NCBI GenBank assembly: GCA_937897665.1
Contig: CALCPB010000305.1
Coordinates: 1-10,226, forward strand
Reading direction: 5' to 3'
Source of the DNA: an uncultured Halomicronema sp.
GTDB taxonomy: Bacteria > Cyanobacteriota > Cyanobacteriia > Phormidesmidales > Phormidesmidaceae
DNA length: 10,226 nt
Below the pieces are notes generated by a model that saw nothing but the letters and a program-made list of their open reading frames with translations, was not told the origin of the DNA and searched no databases. Made by a program: the position numbers and the translations under genes. Positions 1 to 6,881 of this stretch are shown in pieces (within the stretch, counting starts at the first letter, position 1; the number at the start of each line of letters is the position of its first letter).

Positions 1-1
1 G

Positions 2-70
2 CTACAACAACATTTGCCAACGCCCTCGCCACTGGTTCAGGCTGACCTAGAGAGCGTGATAGGGCCCTGA
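2..70 (+). CDS. Possible C-terminal tail of a gene cut by the window edge
   Basis: Frame 2 is open from the first base to a TGA at 68-70 and gives 22 residues ending in ADLESVIGP. The other two plus frames stop earlier or read less like protein. No family can be named from so short a piece. The 180 bp between this stop and hetR holds only weak signals, such as a TATAGA at 96-101 without a good -35 partner. It could equally be non-coding. Confidence 0.25.
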   Translation, partial: LQQHLPTPSPLVQADLESVIGP

Positions 71-250
71 TGAGAAGCGTAAAAATACGGGAAAGTATAG
101 AAAGATGCGAGCATTGCGGACTACAATGCCAAACATACTCTGGCTAAACCGATCCACTGCAGCCCCCGGTGAAATGTCGCAGTCAGCAGGGGGATCGCCC
201 TCAACACCGTTGTTTAGCTTGACTAACCCATTCGAAATGAGTGCAGGAGT

Positions 251-1204
251 GTGACGAAACCCGCAACGTTTTCTCAGGATCCTTTCTCCTCAGCGGGAGA
301 TTGTGACCAGGTAATTGCTGATCTCGAAGTCAGTTCGGCCGATCGCATCTTGATTTACCTGGCAATTAGCGTGATGAAGCTTGGGGGGCATCGCTACGGT
401 GCCTTCTTGGATGCGGCCAATACGGCGGCTAAGCTCGCTATCTATTCGTCCTACCTAGAGCAGGGCAACAACGTTCGTAAAACCAGCTTCTTGCATCATG
501 TGGAACCCAAACGGGTGAGAGCCATCATCAAAGAAGTGGAAACGTTGTTGACTGAAGGGCGATCTCTGACCACCCTGAGCGATCAAGAGCCCTATTATCT
601 AATCGGGCTGCCCTATCTTTGGCAAGAAAAGCATCCCTGGGAGCCCAGCCAGTCGCGCCTCAACAGTCATCATCTGACGGCTAAAGAAAATGACGAGCTG
701 CACGCTCAATTGCCGACCGGCACCCCCTCAGCGCGCTTTTTGGATTTGTTCGAATTCTTAGATTTGATTAAGCTACTGCACACTAAATCACAGAGCGAAT
801 ATCCGCCCAACCGGCGCATGCCCCTAAGTGATGCCTTGACTGAGCACATCAAGTTTCGCCTGCTCCACTCGGGCACTGTGACCCAAGTGGATATTCCCTT
901 TTTATCGATCCCTATTTTTGCCCTTACCCGCACTCACTACTCCCCCAAGGGCGAACGTGAGCGGGTCTTTACCATGATGGATGACCTGGCTCGGTTCAGT
1001 AAATTGATGCAGGGGTGGGTGGTAGAGCGACCAGATATTTTGCGCGGCTTAGAAGTCTTTGACGTTCCCCAAGATCAGCGTCATGAAGCCTTAACCGAGC
1101 TCGACAGTCTGCTCAAAGCCTGGGCTGACAAATATCACCAAGAGGGAGGCTATCCCATGATTTTGCAGTTGGCGGCGGGCACCCGTGAATTAGGCGAAGC
1201 GTAG
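251..1204 (+). CDS. hetR: HetR-type transcriptional regulator (divergent HetR homologue)
   Basis: HetR is the DNA-binding master regulator of heterocyst differentiation in Anabaena; homologues also occur in filamentous cyanobacteria without heterocysts. The 317-residue product aligns along its whole length with my recall of Anabaena HetR (299 residues), at roughly half identity. Conserved blocks include GHRYGAFLDAA (46-56), YLEQG (68-72), LHHVEPKRV (81-89), QEPYYLI (112-118), SGTVT (207-211), ALTR (224-227) and WADKYHQ near the C-terminus. The residue matching Anabaena Ser179 is kept (S193). The matches to Cys48 and Ser152 are Leu62 and Leu166. In the hood domain that binds the PatS/HetN RGSGR peptide, R223, E253 and D256 are kept (R238, E268, D271), while E254 and L255 are Val269 and Phe270. 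The N-terminus is about 14 residues longer. The start is GTG; no ATG, GTG or TTG lies in frame between it and the upstream stop at 224-226. An AGGAG sits only one base before it, which is unusually close. Identity is firm; the developmental role is inferred. Confidence 0.93.
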   Translation: MTKPATFSQDPFSSAGDCDQVIADLEVSSADRILIYLAISVMKLGGHRYGAFLDAANTAAKLAIYSSYLEQGNNVRKTSFLHHVEPKRVRAIIKEVETLLTEGRSLTTLSDQEPYYLIGLPYLWQEKHPWEPSQSRLNSHHLTAKENDELHAQLPTGTPSARFLDLFEFLDLIKLLHTKSQSEYPPNRRMPLSDALTEHIKFRLLHSGTVTQVDIPFLSIPIFALTRTHYSPKGERERVFTMMDDLARFSKLMQGWVVERPDILRGLEVFDVPQDQRHEALTELDSLLKAWADKYHQEGGYPMILQLAAGTRELGEA

Positions 1205-1206
1205 AA

Positions 1207-1802
1207 TGATGCGAGTCAGTACCGCTTGCTATTGATTGCGAGCTTAAGGCAAAAGATAGCCAATATTACGTATCGAGCTCCTTGGGAGCCACACCCGTAG
1301 CCATCAAGGCTTCTAAATTCGCGGTGGAGACCGATCAGTTAAAGCGGCATCGCTCGATCTGGAGATAATCAGCATTCGTGGCTGGCTGTGATCACCTCTC
1401 CTCAACCGCTTGCATCTCTATCGCGACGCCGCCACATGGTTTCTTATAGACCTCTCAGAGCACCTCTCGTCAATTGCTGGACACCTAGCCGAACGCTAGC
1501 TTGGATATCGATGCGGCCAATCGTGCTCTTGTCAGCGGTGCAATGGCGTCAGTAATATTCAAAGATGCGGAGAGAGTATATGTCAGACGACCGGCTAAGA
1601 GGTCACTGGTTTCAAATGCTGTCCTTAGCGGATTTGCCGAGGTTGCATGAAGCCTTGAACTCGCTAAACTTGACGCTACACAAGTTGGAAAGCTGGCAAC
1701 CCAGATAGACTCCCTCTTAACCTAATTGTGGTGAATGGCGATCGGCGCAATATCATCTTTCCTAGAGCAATGTTTGCCAGAATTAAGGCCTGGGCACCTT
1801 AA
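1207..1802 (+). pseudogene. Probable decayed gene, family unknown
   Basis: No intact gene fits between hetR and the next gene, but plus-strand pieces read like protein in alternating frames. Frame 1 is open to a TAA at 1366-1368 (containing SLGATPVAIKASKF). Frame 0 is open from 1392 to a TAG at 1497-1499 (RDAATWFLIDLSEHL). Frame 1 is open again from 1489 to a TGA at 1648-1650 (DIDAANRALVSGAMASV), then reads on to 1725 (KLDATQVGKLATQIDSLL). Frame 0 resumes at 1716 and ends with a TAA at 1800-1802 (NLIVVNGDRRNIIF, ARIKAWAP). Joining them needs several frameshifts and at least two in-frame stops. I do not recognise the family. The end lies 39 bp before the next gene, as expected of a former neighbour. 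Alternatives are ordinary intergenic DNA, or a gene damaged by sequencing errors. Confidence 0.42.
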
Positions 1803-1841
1803 AATTACGCTCTACCCCCACTCTGAGTCACAATCCCCCTT

Positions 1842-2321
1842 ATGCTTCAGCAAATTGAACAACTCTGCAAAGATACTGACGGTAGATACGCCACTGATGC
1901 TGAACTGATGTTCTTTCAGGATTATCTTAAAACCGCAAGATTACGATTCACGCTTTATCAAAAGCTCCAAAAGCTAGAATCTCAAATCGTTCAGCAAGTT
2001 CTGCAGCAACTGCGAGATAAAGATCCCACCCTGCTAAAAATAGGCGACACCGAGCTGACCGCGAAATGGCAGCGAGATACTATTCGGCTCTTGCGCTATG
2101 CCGCTACGGCATTGTTATCGGACGATCCTCAGATCTTTAAAGATTGCATGCTGATCTGGTTTCAAACCATCATGAAATCATTTAAGGCTGAGCGGAGTTG
2201 CGAAGCGACTTATCAGATCATGCAATCTGTGGTCAAAGCCGCACTAACACCTGATGAAGCCGCTCTTTTTTGTCCGCTATTAGAGATGAGCCGCGCCAGC
2301 TTGGGCACAGCAGCTCAGTAG
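1842..2321 (+). CDS. Phycobilisome-fold (allophycocyanin-like) protein without bilin cysteine
   Basis: This 159-residue, largely helical protein resembles the phycobilisome/globin-fold family (Pfam Phycobilisome). The opening GRYATDAELMFFQDYL (14-29) and the later WQRDTIRLLRYAATALL (76-92) match the region around helix E of phycocyanin and allophycocyanin subunits. In chromophorylated subunits an RD pair is followed at a fixed distance by the bilin-binding cysteine (Cys84). Here R78-D79 are present and that position is Ala90. The four cysteines lie elsewhere (9, 102, 120, 144). It is therefore probably a non-pigmented phycobiliprotein relative, perhaps structural or ligand-binding. It shares the RYAAxAxLxxDD signature with the slr0146-like protein encoded at 3779-4300, so the two look like divergent paralogues. 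No clear ribosome binding site precedes the ATG. The gene lies 379 bp before the first Pap-like gene and may be a separate transcript. Confidence 0.8.
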   Translation: MLQQIEQLCKDTDGRYATDAELMFFQDYLKTARLRFTLYQKLQKLESQIVQQVLQQLRDKDPTLLKIGDTELTAKWQRDTIRLLRYAATALLSDDPQIFKDCMLIWFQTIMKSFKAERSCEATYQIMQSVVKAALTPDEAALFCPLLEMSRASLGTAAQ

Positions 2322-2423
2322 TTTGACCAGGGTTTAGAGCTTTCTGCTACTGTTTTTAGTGGAATTTATAAGTATTTTCTCAGAGGGCTTGTTCGTCCAC
2401 TTTTGGGTTCCACCGGGTCAAAT

Positions 2424-2491
2424 CTCAGGCATCTGCTTCAGTAATTGTCACGAGTGGATTTTCTCAGTCTTTTCCAGCCGTCGTGCCTGAG
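2424..2491. repeat. Inverted repeat CTCAGGCA / TGCCTGAG with about 50-nt loop
   Basis: CTCAGGCA (2424-2431) is exactly complementary to TGCCTGAG (2484-2491). Pairing extends outward by a T-G and an A-T pair and inward by a T-G wobble, giving about eleven pairs in RNA. The 52-nt interior shows no strong secondary stem by eye. It could be a structured RNA, part of the 3' end of the upstream transcript, or chance. Confidence 0.35.
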
Positions 2492-2574
2492 GTCTGAAGA
2501 ATCGGAGGATACGGTACTTTTTTCGGTTTGTGTTAATGGAATTTGAGAATTTATATGTCCAAAATCTGTCAGAA

Positions 2575-2603
2575 TTGACATACTAAAGAAGGTAACTTTT
2601 AAG
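2575..2603 (+). promoter_or_regulatory. Candidate sigma-70-type promoter for the Pap-like cluster
   Basis: A perfect TTGACA (2575-2580) is followed after 17 bp by TTTAAG (2598-2603), which matches TATAAT at four of six positions. This is the best spaced pair upstream of the cluster. It would start transcription near 2610, about 90 nt before the chosen ATG at 2701. The -10 element is only moderate. Confidence 0.4.
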
Positions 2604-2700
2604 AATTTTCAACTTCGACAACGGATAGTTGAGATCAGTAACTGATTGGGCACATTACACCCATCAGATCAATAAAAATGAGCTTTGCAGGCAGGGATTT

Positions 2701-3387
2701 ATGGCTACTACTTTATTGACAAACACACATCAGCAGCACGATCGCCATCCCAAGAAACACAATCACTACAGCTTTAAGGACTTTTTTCAATTCAATCCTG
2801 AAGTGGGTAGCGTCGTTGATTGGAACGGGGGGCGCAATTTTTTCTCCAGTGAAGACTTTATTATTGGTCTGCTAGAAGGCTTGGAAGAAGAAGTTGGCGA
2901 GGCCTCTGCCGCCATCATGTATTCCATCGGGTTGGAATGGGGGAAGCATGATTCATTGTTCTTCGAAAGCTGGTTTGAAAAAGAATTTGGCATGAATGCC
3001 CGGACTGCCAATCTGATGTTTTTGCTAGAAACCTGGTGGTGGCCGTTTACCTCTCAGGGCTGGGGCCGTTGGGAAGTTGACATGAGCGATCGCAAGCAGG
3101 GCTTCATGTTTATTAACGTGTTTGACTCAGCGGTTGCGCGCACTCTGGGCGATGTGGGCAAGCCAGTTTGCCACATCTATGCCGGGCTCTTCGCCGGATT
3201 CTTTACCGAAATGGTGCGTAAGCAGCTCAGCTGCATCGAAATCCAGTGTTATTCCATGGGCGAAACCTACTGTAAGTTTTTGTTGGGAGGCAAAGATCGG
3301 ATCGATGCCGCCGCCTTTTGGATGAATGAGGGCGCTACTGCCCGTGACATTGAGAAGCGACTGCGGTCTGGGGAGGCAGTGGGATGA
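2701..3387 (+). CDS. V4R-domain protein, slr0144-like, first gene of the Pap-like cluster
   Basis: V4R (4-vinyl reductase) domains are small-molecule-binding modules named after a protein of bacteriochlorophyll synthesis. In Synechocystis 6803 slr0144 opens the slr0144-slr0152 operon linked to photosystem II assembly. The 228-residue product carries the V4R signature near its C-terminus, LSCIEIQCYSMGETYCKF, with Cys178, Cys183, Gly187 and Cys191 in the full Cys-x4-Cys-x7-Cys spacing, which could hold a metal. Another hallmark is GWGRW (120-124). The N-terminal 20 residues are His/Gln-rich and probably disordered, followed by FKDFF (25-29). The ATG at 2701 is chosen because the protein-like sequence begins there. 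The longer TTG start at 2629 has no good ribosome binding site. The stop overlaps the next start (ATGA), indicating translational coupling. The paralogue at 4326-4982 shares the middle and C-terminal layout. No direct biochemical role can be read from the sequence. Confidence 0.85.
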   Translation: MATTLLTNTHQQHDRHPKKHNHYSFKDFFQFNPEVGSVVDWNGGRNFFSSEDFIIGLLEGLEEEVGEASAAIMYSIGLEWGKHDSLFFESWFEKEFGMNARTANLMFLLETWWWPFTSQGWGRWEVDMSDRKQGFMFINVFDSAVARTLGDVGKPVCHIYAGLFAGFFTEMVRKQLSCIEIQCYSMGETYCKFLLGGKDRIDAAAFWMNEGATARDIEKRLRSGEAVG

Positions 3388-3686
3388 GTTACACGACTAC
3401 TCAAAATGGTCATGTTACCCTGCCCTCAACTTGGTCAACGGTCTCTGTCCGCGATTTTTTTGAGCAACTGCCCTGGACTGGAGAAGCGCCTCTGCCAACC
3501 CTTCAGACCGCAGCCACGGCAGACCTGCCAACGCTGAGCTTGCAGCTCAAAGTCAGTGATTTCTTCAGCCGCTTTCCCTGGACCGGTCAGCCTGATATTG
3601 GCACCCCGGTTGCGCCCATCACCGTACAGCCTGACCTGCCTGCCGAAGACGATCTGACGCTCGATGGGTTTGCTGATTTATTTTGA
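3384..3686 (+). CDS. Small repeat protein, slr0145-like, with two DFF-PWTG motifs
   Basis: The 100-residue product is acidic, proline-rich and probably largely disordered, without membrane segments. It contains an internal duplication: VRDFFEQLPWTG (22-33) and VSDFFSRFPWTG (57-68), 35 residues apart, each V-x-DFF-x3-PWTG. The C-terminus LTLDGFADLF (91-100), preceded by an acidic patch, looks like a third, decayed copy. Such evenly spaced aromatic motifs suit a tether that docks onto the same partner more than once; this is inference. Position and size match slr0145 of the Synechocystis cluster. The ATG overlaps the preceding stop by four bases, so its translation is probably coupled to the V4R gene. 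No enzyme function is indicated. Confidence 0.75.
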   Translation: MSYTTTQNGHVTLPSTWSTVSVRDFFEQLPWTGEAPLPTLQTAATADLPTLSLQLKVSDFFSRFPWTGQPDIGTPVAPITVQPDLPAEDDLTLDGFADLF

Positions 3687-3690
3687 AGCT

Positions 3691-3730
3691 CTTAGGTAAA
3701 CCGAATGCTATGGCATGGTGCCCTCCTAAG
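3691..3730 (+). other. Intercistronic stem-loop
   Basis: CTTAGG (3691-3696) pairs with CCTAAG (3725-3730). Inside, GGCA (3712-3715) pairs with TGCC (3719-3722) over a TGG loop. It lies just after the small repeat gene and before the slr0146-like gene, in the only sizeable gap of the cluster (92 bp). There is no T-run after it, so it is more likely an RNA-processing or stability element than a terminator. Confidence 0.3.
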
Positions 3731-3778
3731 TGAATTGTTGCGTGACGCCATTGACCCATTGATTTGGAGTGTAGTTTG

Positions 3779-4300
3779 ATGAATCCTAAACTTGCATCAT
3801 TGTTTGATGAACCCGAAAAGGCCTATCTGCAGCCTCATGAACTCAATGCTTTGAGCCAACTCGTGAGTTCGCTGCCTGATCGCATCAACCTCTATCGTCG
3901 CCTACGCAACGAAGAACTCACCCTCATGCAGGCAGTGGCTGATGCGCTGCAGCAGAAATTTGCCCAAGAGTCGGAAGACAAACTTAAGCGCAGCCTGCAG
4001 AACGGCATGTTGATGGTGCGATATGCCGCAATGGCCATGCTCACTGACGATGTCGAGATCGTCGTCAAACGGTTGGAACCCTGGTTGCCAGAAATGATTG
4101 AGGCCTATGACACCCGCGCCATTGATCAAGCGCTGTACCAGCTCATTCGAGAGCAGTTTGTGAGCCGGTTTACCCCTGCTCAAATGACCCTGCTGATCCC
4201 TGGACTGGATGCCGCTCAGCAAATTATCACACCGTCGAGCGCCGCAAACGACGACGATGACGCTGAAATTACCAGTGAAACACTGGTGAGCTTATTTTAA
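3779..4300 (+). CDS. Phycobilisome-fold protein, slr0146-like
   Basis: The 173-residue helical product is a distant relative of phycobiliprotein subunits, as described for slr0146. The region KRSLQNGMLMVRYAAMAML (70-88) corresponds to the chromophore helix; the bilin-cysteine position is Ala86, and the protein has no cysteine at all, so it cannot carry a covalently bound bilin. The RYAAxAxLxxDD signature is shared with the protein encoded at 1842-2321. The C-terminus is a run of Asp/Glu (158-163) ending in ETLVSLF, similar in design to the acidic DGFADLF end of the slr0145-like protein. The ATG at 3779 is preferred over an in-frame TTG at 3764 because GGAG (3766-3769) sits 9 bp before it. The next gene follows after 25 bp. 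The expected role is as a non-pigment scaffold or ligand-binding partner in photosystem II assembly, from the operon context. Confidence 0.82.
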   Translation: MNPKLASLFDEPEKAYLQPHELNALSQLVSSLPDRINLYRRLRNEELTLMQAVADALQQKFAQESEDKLKRSLQNGMLMVRYAAMAMLTDDVEIVVKRLEPWLPEMIEAYDTRAIDQALYQLIREQFVSRFTPAQMTLLIPGLDAAQQIITPSSAANDDDDAEITSETLVSLF

Positions 4301-4325
4301 GTAGTAATTACCGGAAGGATGACCG

Positions 4326-4982
4326 ATGATTTCTGTTGCTGATCTACTTGTCGACGATCGCCTGCCAAGTAATTACTTTGCCAGTGATGTCTACGTTCAA
4401 GGCACTCTCGAATTAGGCCTGCTAGAAAACCGGCGCGGCGATCGCTTACTAGCTCTGCCCGATGCGTTAATGAAAGCGATCGTGTCCGGCCTCAATAAAG
4501 AGACCGGACAGGCCACCAAGTATGTGCTGAAAAACTGTGGTCTTTGGTGGGGTAAGAATTTCTACGCTCGGTTTTGTGAAGAACTGAGTGAGTATTACAA
4601 AAAAGGCGTTGCTGACCTGCCAATGGTTGAATTTGTCCAAGCTCTGCAAGAATGCTGGCGAACTCATGGCTGGGGCCGAATCAGCTTGAATACGGAATAT
4701 CAGCTGCAGGGGTTTTTGGTCATTGAGGTGAAAAACTCTCCCTTTACAGCTCACCAGATTCAGTCTGAGCAGCCTTCTGGGGCTTTAGAAGGTGGGGTTT
4801 TACAAGCATTCTTTAGCCAACTCACGGGCCGCGACCTCAGCTGCCTGCAAACGAGTTGTGAATCCCTTGGGGCTGATCGCAACCGCTTTGTGTTGGGGTT
4901 AGCGGATCGTCTGCAGTCGGCGGAAGCCTTAGTCCAAGAAGGGCAGCCCCACGATGCCATTATGAAAATGCTGATTCAGTAA
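4326..4982 (+). CDS. V4R-domain protein, slr0147-like
   Basis: The 218-residue product is the second V4R protein of the cluster and a paralogue of the one at 2701-3387. Shared landmarks are GLxWGK (72-77 here), GWGR (115-118), AFF (161-163) and the C-terminal V4R block LSCLQTSCESLGADRNRFVLG. Cys173 and Cys178 are kept, but the third signature cysteine is Asn186, so a three-cysteine metal site is not possible here. The C-terminus (DAIMKML) mirrors the DIEKRL of the first protein. GGAAGGA at 4313-4319 is a strong ribosome binding site 6 bp before the ATG. The kinase starts 21 bp after the stop. In Synechocystis the corresponding gene belongs to the photosystem II assembly operon. The bound ligand, perhaps a tetrapyrrole, is unproven. 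Confidence 0.85.
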   Translation: MISVADLLVDDRLPSNYFASDVYVQGTLELGLLENRRGDRLLALPDALMKAIVSGLNKETGQATKYVLKNCGLWWGKNFYARFCEELSEYYKKGVADLPMVEFVQALQECWRTHGWGRISLNTEYQLQGFLVIEVKNSPFTAHQIQSEQPSGALEGGVLQAFFSQLTGRDLSCLQTSCESLGADRNRFVLGLADRLQSAEALVQEGQPHDAIMKMLIQ

Positions 4983-5003
4983 CCCTTTATAACTGATTCC
5001 TTT

Positions 5004-6785
5004 GTGTCATCGACCACACTCCCACGAAAGTTTCGAAGCTCCAAATATCGGTCACTAGGGTTAGTAGGGCAAGGACAATTTGGGCAGGTTTACTGCGCTA
5101 TCCATCGCAAGACAGGGCGATTGGTGGCGCTTAAGCATTTAAACCGCAAGCGCTTTGCTACGCACCAGTTTTTGCGTGAGCTGCGGTTTTTGTTGAGTTT
5201 AGATCACCCCCACATTGCCAACTGTTTATCGCTGAATCAGGCGAGTAACGGCCGCCAACTCGTCTTGGAATATTGTGAAGCGGGCACCCTCCGCGACCTC
5301 TTAGAACAAGACACTCAGTTGACCTTAGCGGAGATTCTGGCCCTCATCACCGCCGTATTGGAGGCGCTGGAACATGCTCATCGCAAGAACATTGTTCACT
5401 GCGACATTAAGCCTGAGAACATTTTACTGACCTTAGAACCCGATGGCTGGCGGCCCAAAGTTTCTGATTTTGGCATCGCTCGCTTGAGTGAAGAACTACG
5501 CTCGGGCCATAAGTGAGCTACTCGCTCGCCTGCCTATATGGCACCAGAGCGATTTTACTATCAAGTTTCGGCGGCTTCTGACCTTTACGCGATTGGCGTG
5601 GTTTTATACGAACTTTTGATGGGGGCGCGGCCTTTTGCCGGCAGCTACAATCAGCTCATGGTGTCTCATCTCAATCATGAAGTGAAGCTGCCGGCAGCTG
5701 TTCCCTTGGCTATGCAAAAGATTCTCAAGAAAGCTACCGAAAAACTGATTCCTCGGCGCTTTCAGAATGCCACAGAGATGAAAGCAAGCATCCTCGCGGC
5801 GCGCCAATCATTTACGGCGGCTGAGCTGCACGATCGCTTTCCTAAATCACCGCTATCAACCTCCAGCAGTGAGTATGTCCCACGGCGGCCCATCTCTTTG
5901 TCGAGAGCTTGTACGGCCTTAAGCCTGTCGCCCAAGGATGCACCCACTGCACATCTGACTGGGGCTTTTCACCAAGACGTCTATCGTTGGCCGTTGTCGC
6001 CCACCGCTGAGCTTGAGCGACTCACCCCCCAATACCACTGGCACTTAGAGCACAATGTAGTTCAGATTTTGCAAACTGTAGCCGGGGCGGTGGCCGTCAC
6101 GGCTCACGCTGTTTATCAGCTGCAAGAGCCCGAGTCCGTTCAGTTGCTGATGGCGTTTGACGAGCCCATTGCGGTTTTGCCCGGTAGCGATCGCTGGCTC
6201 ATTGTGCGGAGTGCCGTCTCAGGGGCAGATTATTGGCTGGTTGATGTGTTGTCTAAAGTCCCAGTTGAGCCTTACTGGTTTACGCTACTGGCCCCCAGTG
6301 AGCCCACCTACGCCTTAGCTTTGAACGAGCGTTACTTTCTCATCGCGGCCGTTAATGGCCATCAAACTGATCTGCAGTTTGTTACCCGTTGGGGCCAATC
6401 TCTCGGTCAACTCCATCTGCAATCGCCGATTCATCAGCTCGCGACTAGCCAAATCCCCAATTGCTTTCTCGCGCAAGCGGGTACGGAAAAAACTGATTTG
6501 CTGATCGTTCACCTGCGACCCTATCGCGTGATCCGCTGTCGTCTTGACATTATGTTTGAGTGGCTGGGTGAATTAGTGACGGGCTTTGTCGCGATCAGCA
6601 CGACGGGACAAATGCGGCTCGTGAACTTTCAAGGCCAGGTGATTGGGCAAGTTACGAATTTGCCCATTCCTCGAGCGATCGCCTTTCAGGCCCCGTATCA
6701 CATCTGGTTAACGAGCGAACAGTCTGGAAAGCCGCAACTGCATCGCCTGGATATTCGTGACCTCAATTTGGACATTGTCTTTTAA
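5004..6785 (+). pseudogene. SpkG-like Ser/Thr protein kinase interrupted by an in-frame TGA
   Basis: This is a Hanks-type kinase, in the place of slr0152 (spkG) of the Synechocystis cluster. The N-terminal half has the glycine loop GQGQFGQV (22-29), catalytic Lys44, helix-C Glu59, the catalytic loop HCDIKPEN (132-139; Cys replaces the usual Arg of HRD) and DFG (155-157). Codon 171 (5514-5516) is TGA. The same frame then continues with ATRSPAYMAPE and the C-lobe. The stop therefore falls in the activation loop where a glycine is usual, and one change, GGA to TGA, explains it. Residues from about 280 to 593 have no kinase motifs and read as repeated beta strands, perhaps a propeller-like sensor, without a membrane segment. 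The start is GTG with a weak ribosome binding site, 21 bp after the V4R stop. If real, the stop gives a 170-residue piece lacking the APE motif and C-lobe, probably inactive. Re-initiation at ATG 5538 could make the 415-residue rest. A sequencing error is possible. Confidence 0.85.
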
Positions 6786-6881
6786 GGGGACAAATTGAGA
6801 TTTGTAGCTCAAACAGTTGTTTGTGTTGTGCTCCAACCGATATGTTCCTAAAGCATAGAAACTGCTTGAAAGGACACGATT

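Larger units (their letters stand above)
2322..2700. other. Intergenic leader upstream of the V4R/kinase cluster
   Basis: No coding sequence is supported in these 379 bp. The stretch turns AT-rich towards its right end. It holds a long-range inverted repeat (2424-2491) and the best promoter candidate of the window (2575-2603). A reading frame upstream of the chosen start at 2701 can be extended to a TTG at 2629, but those extra 24 residues do not look like part of the protein family. Confidence 0.6.

Noticed and set aside
1268..1410. Minus-strand protein-like reading behind hetR with two TGA codons
   Set aside because: The plus-strand reading of the same bases is longer and connects better with later pieces, so the minus reading is probably a shadow.
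1580..1708. A 42-codon ATG frame with a good GGAG ribosome binding site, leucine-rich
   Set aside because: It overlaps, in another frame, the more protein-like pieces of the proposed broken gene. It has no known motif, and no RGSGR-type peptide, so a PatS-like inhibitor is not supported.
5514..5516. TGA as selenocysteine or a recoded tryptophan codon
   Set aside because: TGA ends other genes in this window, the expected residue is glycine rather than cysteine or tryptophan, and no SECIS-like stem directly after the codon was evident.
6790..6812. Small stems after the kinase stop (ACAAAT/ATTTGT and TTGAG/CTCAA)
   Set aside because: The stems are short and AT-rich, mutually exclusive, and have no following T-run, so a terminator call is not justified.
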